Assembly (NCBI RefSeq): GCF_014863405.1 | Contig: NZ_JACZZA010000013.1 | Coordinates: 124,001-188,000, forward strand | Reading direction: 5' to 3' | Origin: Dyella acidiphila | GTDB lineage: Bacteria; Pseudomonadota; Gammaproteobacteria; Xanthomonadales; Rhodanobacteraceae | DNA length: 64,000 nt | Shown here: in pieces, positions 1 to 7,788 of the stretch | How the letters are laid out: every line of letters starts with the position of its first letter | Numbering within the stretch: position 1 is the stretch's first letter | Made by a program: the position numbers and the translations under genes | The notes under the pieces: model-generated | Told to the model about the DNA's origin: nothing | Databases searched by the model: none | What the model saw: the letters and a program-made list of their open reading frames with translations, nothing else

Positions 1-844
1 TGGTGCCGCCGAGCGTGTTGGCATTGCTGTTGGACTTGTACGCCGAGCCGAGCAAGCTCCAGTCCGCACTCAACGGCGCCAGGTACGACAGCGCATACAC
101 CTCGGTAGCGTGCGGATCGTCCGGCGCCACGATGTAGGAAGCGGAAAGGGTGTGGCCGAGCTGCCACAGATTGTTGTAGCTGACATTGGCGATGGTGCGC
201 AGATCCGGTGTGCCGGCGCTGTGGTCGTTGTTCACTTCCACGCTGCCGTGCCACGGATTGCTGTCGTCGACCTTCAGCGTCACGTCCATGGTGTCGGGTA
301 GGCTGCCCGGCGCCAGCACCGGCACCACCTGCCGTCCGGGCTGGGTGCGATTCAACTGCGTCAGCTGCTGCTGTGCCTGGTTGAAATTGGGCACGCTGCC
401 TTCGGCCAGCGCCGGCACCGCATCGCGGATTTCTTGCGGCGAGTGATACTTCGCACCTTCCACGCGCACGCGGCCGATGCTGTTTTGCACCACCTGCAGC
501 AGGATCACGCCGTCCTTCACCTGCTGTGGCGGCAGCTGCACCACCACCGACTGATAGCCCCTGGACTGATACAGCTTCTGCAGCGCGTTCTGCGCAGCAT
601 GCACATCGTTCATGCTGCGGCCGGGCCCGAGGAACGGCTCTACCGATTGCTCGATATCCACATTGCCGAGCAGCGTATTGCCGCGGACCAGATATTCATT
701 GACCTGGAAGGTGGATGGCGCCGACGCGGGTGCCGCCTGGTTCTGCGCATGCACACACAGCGGCAGCGACAAGGCCAGCGCCAGCGCAAGTTGCAACGAA
801 GCACGCCGACGCACGTGCGCGCCAATTCCCTTTCGCATGCTCAT
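1..844 (-). CDS. Two-partner secretion outer-membrane transporter (ShlB/FhaC/HecB family), N-terminal part
   Basis: The reading frame is open from an ATG at 844 to the window edge, so only about 281 residues are visible and the 3' end is missing. Residues 1-34 form a signal peptide (basic start, Leu/Ala core, ending VHA-Q). Residues about 46-121 match the first POTRA domain (FQVNEYLVRGNTLL start) and about 122-195 a second POTRA. From about residue 198 alternating polar/aromatic strands (GSVEVNNDHSAGTPD) begin the beta-barrel. The family exports a large TpsA exoprotein through the outer membrane after POTRA recognition of its TPS domain. No TpsA is visible; it may lie beyond the edge. An in-frame ATG at 838 is an alternative start, but AGGAAC upstream of 844 favours the longer form. 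It lies downstream, on the same strand, of the STN/sigma/FecR operon at 1464-3762, which may control it. Confidence 0.85.
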   Translation of the reverse strand, partial: MSMRKGIGAHVRRRASLQLALALALSLPLCVHAQNQAAPASAPSTFQVNEYLVRGNTLLGNVDIEQSVEPFLGPGRSMNDVHAAQNALQKLYQSRGYQSVVVQLPPQQVKDGVILLQVVQNSIGRVRVEGAKYHSPQEIRDAVPALAEGSVPNFNQAQQQLTQLNRTQPGRQVVPVLAPGSLPDTMDVTLKVDDSNPWHGSVEVNNDHSAGTPDLRTIANVSYNNLWQLGHTLSASYIVAPDDPHATEVYALSYLAPLSADWSLLGSAYKSNSNANTLGGT

Positions 845-1463
845 TCGCCCCGTTCCTGCGCCGACGCGTCGGCTCGCCCTGTCCGAGGCAAGAAAGCTAC
901 TGCGCTGTTGATAACCGAATCACGACAAAAAGGTGTCCGTTGTTGCCGGCAAACGTGAAGACTTTGTCGACGGGCAGCTGCTGCATGCAACGACCCATGC
1001 AGGCTGTTCCACGCCTGCACGCCACGTCCTTGTGGCGAGGTGGATCGCGATCCCTGCGGCCGCTTTCTCATTCGCTTGATCACGCAACACATATCCTTAT
1101 CGCAGCGGCATTCAGCCGTCCGTATGCACAAGTCAAAAAGTCCCCGCACGCGTACGCGACTGCGTTGCGTGATGCGAATACCCGATGGAAGGGGCATCCC
1201 TGCCCGCCCACGACTTCCTTGCTGGGATAGACAGGCGGCGTTACGCCGGACTGAACCGTGTCACGAAAATTTAATTTGGCGCGGGGAAACGGGGGATTTT
1301 TGGCTGCTGGTGACACGGAAGTGTCATGTACATCGACACACGAATGCGCAGCGCAGGCGGAGGTAGGTTGGGTTAGCGCAGCGTAACCCAACGATGTCGC
1401 TACGAAGAAAGATTGTTGGGTTACGCTGCGCTAACCCAACCTACCCCAGCCTGCGGGCGGGGA
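845..1463. other. Intergenic region between fecR-like gene and TPS transporter gene
   Basis: This 0.6 kb stretch has no convincing gene: its open frames are Arg/Cys-rich and lack ribosome sites. It carries the promoter region of the transporter gene on the minus strand and, next to the fecR-like stop codon, an inverted pair of GTAGG-headed REP elements (1363-1444). An AT-rich patch lies near 1264-1282. I cannot identify a definite promoter. Confidence 0.5.
1363..1444. repeat. Inverted pair of GTAGG-headed REP palindromes (family A)
   Basis: The first copy (1363-1392) reads GTAGGTTGGGTTAGCGCAGC and continues as a palindrome. The second (1415-1444) is its reverse complement, ending AACCCAACCTAC, with a 22-base spacer. 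The GTAG head plus an imperfect palindrome is the form mobilised by RAYT (REP-associated tyrosine transposase) proteins. The same unit recurs at 10624, 17221, 17278, 62892 and 62990. Here the pair sits just downstream of the fecR-like gene and could act as a transcript-end hairpin. Confidence 0.9.
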
Positions 1464-2444
1464 TCAGCTCAGGATGACAATACCGCCCGGCAGCGACGTC
1501 ACTTTCGCGCCGTAGGCATCCTGGATCAGCGCCGCCACGTCGGCGAGCTGGTTGAGCGAGAAGCGCGCCTGCACCTTGCGTGCGGCGAGTCCGTCGTTGG
1601 CCAGGATGAGGCGGCCGGGGCGGTAGCGATTGATTTCTTCCACCACCTGCGCCAGCGGCTGGCCGTCGAAAATCAGCACGCGGCGACGCCAGGCCATGGT
1701 GGTTTCCAGGTCGGCCGGCAACACCTGGCCGAAGCGGCCATCGCCATAATCGGTCTGCTGCGCTGTGTTAAGCACCACGCTCTGGCCGTCATAGTGCAGC
1801 GTGGTCGAACCATCCAGGCCGGTCACCTGCACCTTGGAGCTATCGCAGCGCACGTTGCAGCGCGCCTGCACGCCCACGTCGATGCGGCCGCCGCCGGCAA
1901 ACACGCTCAGCGGTGCACTGGCATCGGCCGTGGCCTTGACCTGGATCTCGCCACCGATCAAATCGATGCCCACCACCCGTCCCTGCACTCGGCGCAGGTT
2001 CAAGGCGGTCTGCGTATTCATGTGGATCACCAGGCCCTGGCCCAGCTCCACGTCGCGCTGTTCGCCGGTGGCGGTGCGGTAGTCGGCCACCATATCCGAC
2101 AGCGACGGCCAAAGCTGCAGCGGCGGGTGCACCACCAGCGCGGCCGAGGCGGCCACGGCTGCGCCGAGAAAGGCGCGCCGGGTCATGCGCGGCTGACGGC
2201 GCGGCAGTTCCACCACCTTCGCCTGTTCGCGCTGGCGCCAGGCCTGCGCGGCCGGGCCGAGGTTTTCCCATAGGCGCCGCGTTTCCGCAAACGCTTCCAC
2301 GTGCGCCGGGCTCTGCCCGCACCACAGTTCGAAGGCGCGCGCGTCCTGGGTAGTGGCCGCGCCCGAGGTCAGGCGCAGCAGCCAGTGCTGCGCTTCTTTA
2401 TGCAGCGCAGTGCGAGGGCCGGCGATGTGTTCGGAAATCCGCAT
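1464..2444 (-). CDS. FecR-family sigma regulator (anti-sigma factor)
   Basis: About 326 residues from ATG 2444. An N-terminal DUF4880-like cytoplasmic segment (KEAQHWLLRLTSG, FELWCGQSPAHVEAF) is followed by one membrane segment near residues 88-110 (RRAFLGAAVAASAALVV) and a periplasmic FecR domain (TGEQRDVELGQGLVIHMNTQTAL). The C-terminus (FDGQPLAQVVEEINRY, ARFSLNQLADVAALIQ) is STN-like, the part that contacts the signalling domain of a partner. Family role: hold the cognate ECF sigma factor and release or activate it on a periplasmic signal. The ATG lies 4 bases after the sigma-factor stop, so the two are translationally coupled; a GTG at 2468 overlapping the sigma gene is an alternative start. 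Last gene of the operon 3762-1464. Confidence 0.88.
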   Translation of the reverse strand: MRISEHIAGPRTALHKEAQHWLLRLTSGAATTQDARAFELWCGQSPAHVEAFAETRRLWENLGPAAQAWRQREQAKVVELPRRQPRMTRRAFLGAAVAASAALVVHPPLQLWPSLSDMVADYRTATGEQRDVELGQGLVIHMNTQTALNLRRVQGRVVGIDLIGGEIQVKATADASAPLSVFAGGGRIDVGVQARCNVRCDSSKVQVTGLDGSTTLHYDGQSVVLNTAQQTDYGDGRFGQVLPADLETTMAWRRRVLIFDGQPLAQVVEEINRYRPGRLILANDGLAARKVQARFSLNQLADVAALIQDAYGAKVTSLPGGIVILS

Positions 2445-2448
2445 ACCC

Positions 2449-2994
2449 CTAAGACTCTTTTCCTGCACCCGGACCGAACCGCTGGGTTACTTTTCGGTCC
2501 AGCCGGCGGCCGCAGTGCTCCAGCGCCTTCTTCAGCTCCTTGCCGACCATGCGCACCGAAATGGCGAAGCGGCGGGCCAGATCTTCCTGCGAGACGTCAT
2601 CCACCCGTGCCGCGATCAGGATCGCGCGCTGGCGCGGGGTGAGCTCCTGCATGGCCAGTTCCAGCGCCTCCACTTCCAGCCGGGCGTGCACGACGCGCGC
2701 CGGGTCCAGCGTGTCGGCACCCACGTTCAACAGCTCTTCCACCTCGCTGCCGGTGAGGTAACGGCCTTCGGCCTGACGCTGGTCGGCGGCCACGTTGATC
2801 GCCATGCGGAACAGATAGCCGGCCGGATTGCTCGACACTTCCGAGTGATGGCCCATGCGCTTGATACGCAGATAGGTTTCCTGCAGCGCATCGTTGGCCA
2901 GTTCTTCCGAGCCCAGGCGCAGCTTCAGGCGGCGGCGCAATTCCTGGCGCCGCTCCATGAACAGGCGCAGCAGCGGCAATGAGGTGGATTCCAT
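2449..2994 (-). CDS. ECF RNA polymerase sigma factor, FecI-like
   Basis: 181 residues, the usual ECF length. Region 2 is seen around residues 20-85 (ANDALQETYLRIKRM, then GYLFRMAINVAADQRQ), and region 4 around 120-170 (LTPRQRAILIAARVDDVSQ, EDLARRFAISVRMVGKELKKAL helix-turn-helix). It directs RNA polymerase to genes switched on by the periplasmic signal relayed through the adjacent FecR-like protein. The start codon is 9 bases past the stop of the STN-TonB_C gene and the stop is 4 bases before the fecR-like ATG, so the three genes form one transcript. Probable targets are its own operon and the TPS transporter at 1-844; the latter is inferred from proximity. Confidence 0.9.
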   Translation of the reverse strand: MESTSLPLLRLFMERRQELRRRLKLRLGSEELANDALQETYLRIKRMGHHSEVSSNPAGYLFRMAINVAADQRQAEGRYLTGSEVEELLNVGADTLDPARVVHARLEVEALELAMQELTPRQRAILIAARVDDVSQEDLARRFAISVRMVGKELKKALEHCGRRLDRKVTQRFGPGAGKES

Positions 2995-3003
2995 CGCGCT
3001 GCC

Positions 3004-3762
3004 TCAGCCTTGCGTTGCGGCAGCGTCGGCGCAGGCGGCCGCACTCAGCTGGCGATCGGGCAGCAGCAACAGGGTCACCGGCTGCGGCATCTGCGGCGAA
3101 GGCGGCGCCAGCGTCAGCTGATCCAGCGCGGTGCGGATCTCGCTTTCGCGCTGCGTATCCTGCATGCGCGTCAGCAGCCGCGTGCGCAGCACCTTGCCGG
3201 ACGGCGCGATCCACAGCTGCACCGCCAGCCGGTAGGTACCCGGCCGCGTGTTGCTGGAACGGCACAGGGCCGCTTCGATCGGTTGTTGAATCGCCCCTGC
3301 ATAACGCTCAGTCACGACCTCGGTCCCCCCGCCAACATCTGCTTCCGGTCGTTCGCGCACAGGCGCAAAGCCGGCTTCGCCCGGCTCCGCGAGCTTCAAC
3401 GTAAAGGCCTGGTCGCTGGAATAGCTGGCCACCAGCCCAGTGCCGGCCAGCAAGCGCTGCAATGCCTCGACCTTGTCCAATTCCCCGCGGACGCCCGGGG
3501 ACTGCCGCCCCGTCGCCAGCGTGTTGTCCACCAGCACCGCCTGTCCGGTGGCCTCGCCATACGCGCGCAAGGCCGTCAGCAGCGGCTGCGGCGCGATGTC
3601 GAAGGCGACGGTCTGCGCCTCCGCTGCGGCCTGTTGCTCATCGGCGGCATTGGCCGCTGCATAAGAAGCACACGCCCATGCGGCAAGCGGCACGAAGCAC
3701 AGCACCGAACCCAGCACCAACCCAGTAAAACGCTTTACCGCAACGACCTTAGGACCCTTCAT
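3004..3762 (-). CDS. Periplasmic STN / TonB_C two-domain signalling protein
   Basis: 252 residues from ATG 3762, chosen because it begins a signal sequence (KRFTGLVLGSVLCFVPLAAWA); the frame stays open upstream to 3957 with no better start. Residues about 52-123 are a secretin/TonB short N-terminal (STN) domain (VAFDIAPQPLLTALRAYGEA, then GVRGELDKVEALQRLLAGTG). Residues about 153-236 resemble a TonB C-terminal domain (QLWIAPSGKVLRTRLLTRM, ALDQLTLAPPSP). There is no beta-barrel, so it cannot itself be a TonB receptor. In classical surface signalling the STN domain sits on an outer-membrane receptor and talks to FecR; here it is on a small secreted or anchored protein. The architecture recalls VreA of the Pseudomonas aeruginosa PUMA3 system (from memory). 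First gene of the operon with the sigma factor and FecR-like protein. Confidence 0.8.
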   Translation of the reverse strand: MKGPKVVAVKRFTGLVLGSVLCFVPLAAWACASYAAANAADEQQAAAEAQTVAFDIAPQPLLTALRAYGEATGQAVLVDNTLATGRQSPGVRGELDKVEALQRLLAGTGLVASYSSDQAFTLKLAEPGEAGFAPVRERPEADVGGGTEVVTERYAGAIQQPIEAALCRSSNTRPGTYRLAVQLWIAPSGKVLRTRLLTRMQDTQRESEIRTALDQLTLAPPSPQMPQPVTLLLLPDRQLSAAACADAAATQG

Positions 3763-3975
3763 GCGCGACGATGCCTTGATCCCGCGGCCGTCATCACTGA
3801 CGAAAAGCCCCTTGGAACCCAGTCCAGAGACTATGCCGACAATATGACAATGGATGACATTGCCCGCCATGCAGGTCCCCCTGGAGCCCTCCGCGCAGTC
3901 GCCTGGTGAAGCACGAATCGGACCACGGAGCATGCGTCCGGGCGGCAGGCCGCACAAGTGGCACTCGCTTACCGG

Positions 3976-4791
3976 CTAGCTGGGCAACAGCATCCAGCGC
4001 CCCTGCCCGGCATCGATGCGCTCAAGGCCCAGCGCATAGATTTTCGATAAGGCCTGCGGATCCAATGCGTACTCGGGGGTGCCTGCACGCAACAGCCGAC
4101 CCTGCGCCAGCAACGCCACCTCATCGGCATAACGCGCGGCAAGATTGAGATCGTGCAGCACCACGATCACGCCGTAACCACGGCGCGACAGCGCCCGCAT
4201 TTGGCGCAACATGTCGTGCTGGTGCGCGATATCGAGCCCGGCTTCCGGCTCGTCCAGCAGCAGCCAGGCCGGCCCTTCGTCCTGCTCCCACACTTGCGCC
4301 AGCACGCGTGCCAGCTGCACGCGCTGCTGCTCGCCACCGGACAGCTGCAGATAATTGCGGCCGCGCAGATGCGCCGCTTGCGCCAGCTGCAGCGCCTGCT
4401 CGATCACCCGCGCATCCTGCGCCTGCAGATGGCGCCGGCCGTTCGGCGTACGCCCCAGCATCACCACTTCTTCCACGCGGAACGCAAAATCCAGCTGCAC
4501 GTTCTGCGACAGCATCGCGCGCCGGCGGGCCAGCGCCGGCGACGGCCACAAGGCCAGCGGGCGACCGTCCAGCGACACCTCGCCCCGGTTCGGTGCCAGC
4601 GCGCCGGCCAGCACACCGAGCAAGCTGCTCTTGCCGGCACCGTTCGGACCGATCAGCGCCAATACACGGCCGGGATGCGCGGTAAGGTGGATGTCCTGCA
4701 ACACATCGCGGCCGTGACGCGAGAGATGCAGATCGCGCACCGCCAACACGCCGCTGCCGCTGCCTGCACGCCAGTCCAGCGGCAGATTCAT
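3976..4791 (-). CDS. hmuV: Heme ABC transporter ATP-binding protein
   Basis: 271 residues from ATG 4791. ABC ATPase motifs are in order: Walker A GPNGAGKS (48-55), Q-loop (SQNVQLDF), signature LSGGEQQRVQLARVL, Walker B LLLDEPEAGLD and switch His in VVLHDLNLA. The long form of the signature region and Walker B (DEPEAGLDIAHQ) is typical of the HmuV subgroup within the FecE-like family. It powers heme import across the inner membrane with HmuU. Its ATG overlaps the hmuU stop by 4 bases. Last gene of the heme operon; the open frame upstream of 4791 is an artefact of reading through hmuU in another frame. Confidence 0.93.
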   Translation of the reverse strand: MNLPLDWRAGSGSGVLAVRDLHLSRHGRDVLQDIHLTAHPGRVLALIGPNGAGKSSLLGVLAGALAPNRGEVSLDGRPLALWPSPALARRRAMLSQNVQLDFAFRVEEVVMLGRTPNGRRHLQAQDARVIEQALQLAQAAHLRGRNYLQLSGGEQQRVQLARVLAQVWEQDEGPAWLLLDEPEAGLDIAHQHDMLRQMRALSRRGYGVIVVLHDLNLAARYADEVALLAQGRLLRAGTPEYALDPQALSKIYALGLERIDAGQGRWMLLPS

Positions 4792-5846
4792 GCGCGCACG
4801 CCGCCATCGCGTGCGCGCAACAACAGCCACAGGAAAAACGGACCACCCAGCAATGCGGTGAGGATGCCGATCGGCAATTCGGCCGGCGCCACCATGGTGC
4901 GCGCCACCGTGTCGGCGCCGATCAACAGGATCGCTCCGCCCAGGGCCGAAGCCGGCAGCAGCAGGCGATGGTCCGGTCCCCAGGCGAGCCGGATCGCATG
5001 CGGCACCAGCAAGCCGACGAAACCGATCACGCCGCAGCTGGCCACCGCCGCGCCGGTGGCCAGGGCGGTCAACGCAATCAGCCGGCGCTGCAGCGGCCGC
5101 GTGCGGTAGCCGAGCAGGCCGGCTTCGCGCTCGCCCAGCAGCAAGGCATTGAGTGCGCGCGCATGCAGCGGCAACCACGCCAACGACAGCACGATCCACG
5201 GCGCCGCAGCCAGCAGTCGCCGCCAATCGGTGCCGCCCAGGCTGCCCAACGTCCATAGGCTGAGATCGCGCAGCTGCCGTTCGCTCGCCATATACGTCAG
5301 CACGCCGATGCCGGCCATCGCGATCGCATTGATCGCCACGCCGGCCAGCAACAAGGTGGCGATATCGGCGCGGCGACGGCCCAGCATATACACCAGCGCG
5401 GTGGTCAGCAGGCCGCCGGCAAATGCCGCCGCGGTGACGCCAAATGAGCCCAGCCAGCCTACACTGGCAGCACCGCCCAGCACGATCACACTGATCGCAC
5501 CCAGGGCGGAACCGGCCGAGACGCCGATCAATCCCGGCTCCACCAGCGGATTGCGAAACATGCCCTGCATCACGGCGCCGCTGCAGGCCAGACCCGCTCC
5601 CGCCAGCGCCGCCATCAACACCCGCGGCAGGCGCAGGCTGAGCACGATTGCGTCGTCGCCTTGCGCCGGGTGTGCGCCGATCCAGCGCAACAAGGCGCCG
5701 AGCACGTCTTCGGCACGGATCGGCATGGCGCCGCAGCCCATCGCCAGCGTGGCGATGATCAGCAGTGCCGCGCACAAGCCGGCCAGCACCACGCCATGTC
5801 CCATCCTGGCGCGCGCTGCCGGCAATACCGCGCCGACACTGTTCAT
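4788..5846 (-). CDS. hmuU: Heme ABC transporter permease (FecCD family)
   Basis: 352 residues, mostly hydrophobic, with about ten membrane segments as expected for BtuC/FecCD permeases. Typical motifs are LRLPRVLMAALAGAGLACSG near residues 50-70, GVSAGSALGA, and the late CGVIGFVGLLVPHAIRLAWG followed by LPASALGGAILLIGADTVAR. It forms the heme channel with HmuV and receives heme from HmuT. It overlaps hmuT by 4 bases (5843-5846) and hmuV by 4 bases, indicating tight translational coupling. Confidence 0.93.
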   Translation of the reverse strand: MNSVGAVLPAARARMGHGVVLAGLCAALLIIATLAMGCGAMPIRAEDVLGALLRWIGAHPAQGDDAIVLSLRLPRVLMAALAGAGLACSGAVMQGMFRNPLVEPGLIGVSAGSALGAISVIVLGGAASVGWLGSFGVTAAAFAGGLLTTALVYMLGRRRADIATLLLAGVAINAIAMAGIGVLTYMASERQLRDLSLWTLGSLGGTDWRRLLAAAPWIVLSLAWLPLHARALNALLLGEREAGLLGYRTRPLQRRLIALTALATGAAVASCGVIGFVGLLVPHAIRLAWGPDHRLLLPASALGGAILLIGADTVARTMVAPAELPIGILTALLGGPFFLWLLLRARDGGVRA

Positions 5847-6691
5847 GGCTGCACGGCGGCCAGCCGGCTTTGCAAGGTCAGCTCGCTCTGCGCATTGCGC
5901 GGACCGAAGCCGAGCAAGGCCTGCCCATCGACAAACACGATCTGCCGGTGCTTCCCTGCCGGCGTCTGCGCCACGCCCGGCAAGGCCAGCACGGCGGCGC
6001 TATCGCCGCTGCCGTCGCTGCGCTCGCTCATCACCACCAACACCTGCGGCGCAGCGGCAACCAAGGCTTCGGCCGAAAGCGGTTTGTAGCCGCTATATGC
6101 CTGCACTGCATTGCTGCCGCCGGCCAGGGCGATCGCCGCATCCGCCGCCGTGTCGCGTCCCGCGGCGAGGAACTGGCCAGCACCGGCGGAAAGCAGAAAC
6201 ACGACACGCGGATGCTGCTGCATTGCCGCCACTCGTGCGTGCAAATCCGCGTACGTATGGGTCAGCCTCGAATTCAACGATTGTGCCTGTGCGTCGGCGC
6301 CGAGCAGCTGCCCCACTTCGCTGACCTTCGCCAATACATCCTGCGGTGCGCGCGACGCAGGCAACAGATGGAGCGTGACGCCCGCACCGCGTAATTGTTC
6401 CAGCACCGCGGCCGGTCCTGCATCATGCGTGGCGATCACCTCGGTCGGGCGCAGCGCCAGGATGCCTTCCGCATTGAGCTGGCGCACATAGCCCACGTTC
6501 GGCAGCTTGTGTGCGGCATCCGGCCATTCGCTAGTGCTGTCCACGCCGACCAGCTTGCCCTGCGCCTCCAGCGCATAAATGGTTTCGGTGATATCGCCGC
6601 CCAGCGATACCACGCGCTGCGGCGCATCGGCGGCCGGCATCGACGGCGTGCACGCCGCAAACAACAGCAGCATCGCAAGATACTTACGCAT
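5843..6691 (-). CDS. hmuT: Heme ABC transporter substrate-binding protein
   Basis: 282 residues from ATG 6691, which gives a good signal sequence (MRKYLAMLLLFAACTPSMPA). An Ala-Ala-Cys at the cleavage region means it could be a lipoprotein, although the -3 Phe is not ideal. The body is a class III periplasmic binding protein: RVVSLGGDITETIYALEAQ at the start, VGVDSTSEWPDAAHKLPNVGYVRQLNAEGILAL, then GGSNAVQAYSGYKPLSAEAL. Its role is to carry heme from the TonB receptor to HmuUV. The ATG sits inside the last codons of the HemS-like gene (8-base overlap ATGCGTAA), arguing for coupling and for this start over an in-frame upstream one. Confidence 0.92.
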   Translation of the reverse strand: MRKYLAMLLLFAACTPSMPAADAPQRVVSLGGDITETIYALEAQGKLVGVDSTSEWPDAAHKLPNVGYVRQLNAEGILALRPTEVIATHDAGPAAVLEQLRGAGVTLHLLPASRAPQDVLAKVSEVGQLLGADAQAQSLNSRLTHTYADLHARVAAMQQHPRVVFLLSAGAGQFLAAGRDTAADAAIALAGGSNAVQAYSGYKPLSAEALVAAAPQVLVVMSERSDGSGDSAAVLALPGVAQTPAGKHRQIVFVDGQALLGFGPRNAQSELTLQSRLAAVQP

Positions 6692-7772
6692 GGCCCTGCT
6701 CCGTCCGGGGCAGGCTGTCGGCCAGCGCACGCCACGCCTTCAGCTCGGGAATGCCGGGCTTGCGTTTGCCGAACAGCTGCACGATCTGGCGGCCGCGCGC
6801 GTCATACAGATCCAGCGAGGTCACCGGGCCTTCCGGCGTGGGTTTGCGCACCACCCAGCTTTCCGCAATGTGGTCTTCGCGCAGATGCAGGTTGAAATCG
6901 GCATCCAGCACATTGAGCCACGGCCCCATGCGCTTGATCGTGTGCACCGGCCCGGTATGGATCTGCACCACGCCGGGCGAACCGACAAACACCATGATCG
7001 GCAGCCCGCTGGCTGCCGCGCTCTCCAGCACGCTGCCGATGGCGCCGTTATCCACACGCTGCGCAAATTCGGCACCGGCCAGGCGCAAGGCCTGCGTGCG
7101 CGTGACGCGATGCTTGCGCAACAGGGCGAAGAAATCGTGCGGATCGCGCATCGCACGCCAGCCTTCGCGCAGGGCTTGCGCATCGATCTCGTGATCCTGG
7201 CATGGCGCCGGCAGCGGATCGGCCACCGCTTGCGCGTCGAGAACCGGCGACTGCACCGCAGCGGTGTAGCGGCCGACCAGGTTGTCCCAGGCCAGGGCGT
7301 CGGTTTCTTCCTGGCGATAGATCTTGTGCACCGCCTGGCCGTCGGCATCGAAGAACTGCAGGCTGTGCAGGTCGCGTCCGTGCGACGCTTCGCTGACCGC
7401 AAAGCCGTGCACCCAATGGCTGAGGAACAGGCGCAGGTCGATCGCCTCGTCCAGCACCACGCCCATCGATCCGCCGATTTCGATGTTGGCGAAGCTGCCT
7501 TTCTTTTCGTGTACGCAGCTGTCATTGCGGGTAAGCACCATCACACGGCCCAGCACCGGCAACGCATGCAGCAGTCCGGCCCACGGCCCCTGCAGGCGGG
7601 TAATGCCTTCGCCGCAACGGCTGGCCACCAGTTCGCCTTCGCTGACGCCGATGCGCTCGGCCAGATCGCGTGCGCGCAGGTTCGGCTCGCTTTCGCGCAG
7701 GCGCTGCCAGGCCCGGCGTACTTCCAGTACCGGCATCGCGATGGATGTAGCGGATGAGGATTCATGCAACAT
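6684..7772 (-). CDS. hmuS: Hemin-degrading/heme-trafficking factor (HemS/HmuS family)
   Basis: 362 residues from ATG 7772, preceded by AGGGAG at good spacing. The protein has the tandem-repeat layout of HemS/ChuS. The first half contains DLAERIGVSEGELVASRCG, LGRVMVLTRNDSCVHEKKG and IDLRLFLSHWVHGFAV; the second contains MRDPHDFFALLRKH, VFVGSPGVVQIHTGPV and WLNVLDADFNLHLREDHIAESWVVRKPT. Family members bind cytoplasmic heme and pass it on or break it open to free iron. It lies 16 bases after the receptor stop and overlaps hmuT by 8 bases, so it is co-expressed with the uptake system. Whether it degrades or only carries heme cannot be told from sequence. Confidence 0.92.
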   Translation of the reverse strand: MLHESSSATSIAMPVLEVRRAWQRLRESEPNLRARDLAERIGVSEGELVASRCGEGITRLQGPWAGLLHALPVLGRVMVLTRNDSCVHEKKGSFANIEIGGSMGVVLDEAIDLRLFLSHWVHGFAVSEASHGRDLHSLQFFDADGQAVHKIYRQEETDALAWDNLVGRYTAAVQSPVLDAQAVADPLPAPCQDHEIDAQALREGWRAMRDPHDFFALLRKHRVTRTQALRLAGAEFAQRVDNGAIGSVLESAAASGLPIMVFVGSPGVVQIHTGPVHTIKRMGPWLNVLDADFNLHLREDHIAESWVVRKPTPEGPVTSLDLYDARGRQIVQLFGKRKPGIPELKAWRALADSLPRTEQGHA

Positions 7773-7788
7773 GGCGATCTCCCTGGCC

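Noticed and set aside
3763-3957. Longer N-terminus for the STN-TonB_C protein
   Set aside because: It would bury the signal sequence about 65 residues inside; ATG 3762 gives a normal exported protein.
4792-5775. N-terminal extension of the HmuV frame through the hmuU region
   Set aside because: The upstream part is Arg-rich nonsense in another frame of hmuU. The ABC protein starts properly at 4791 with a 4-base overlap.
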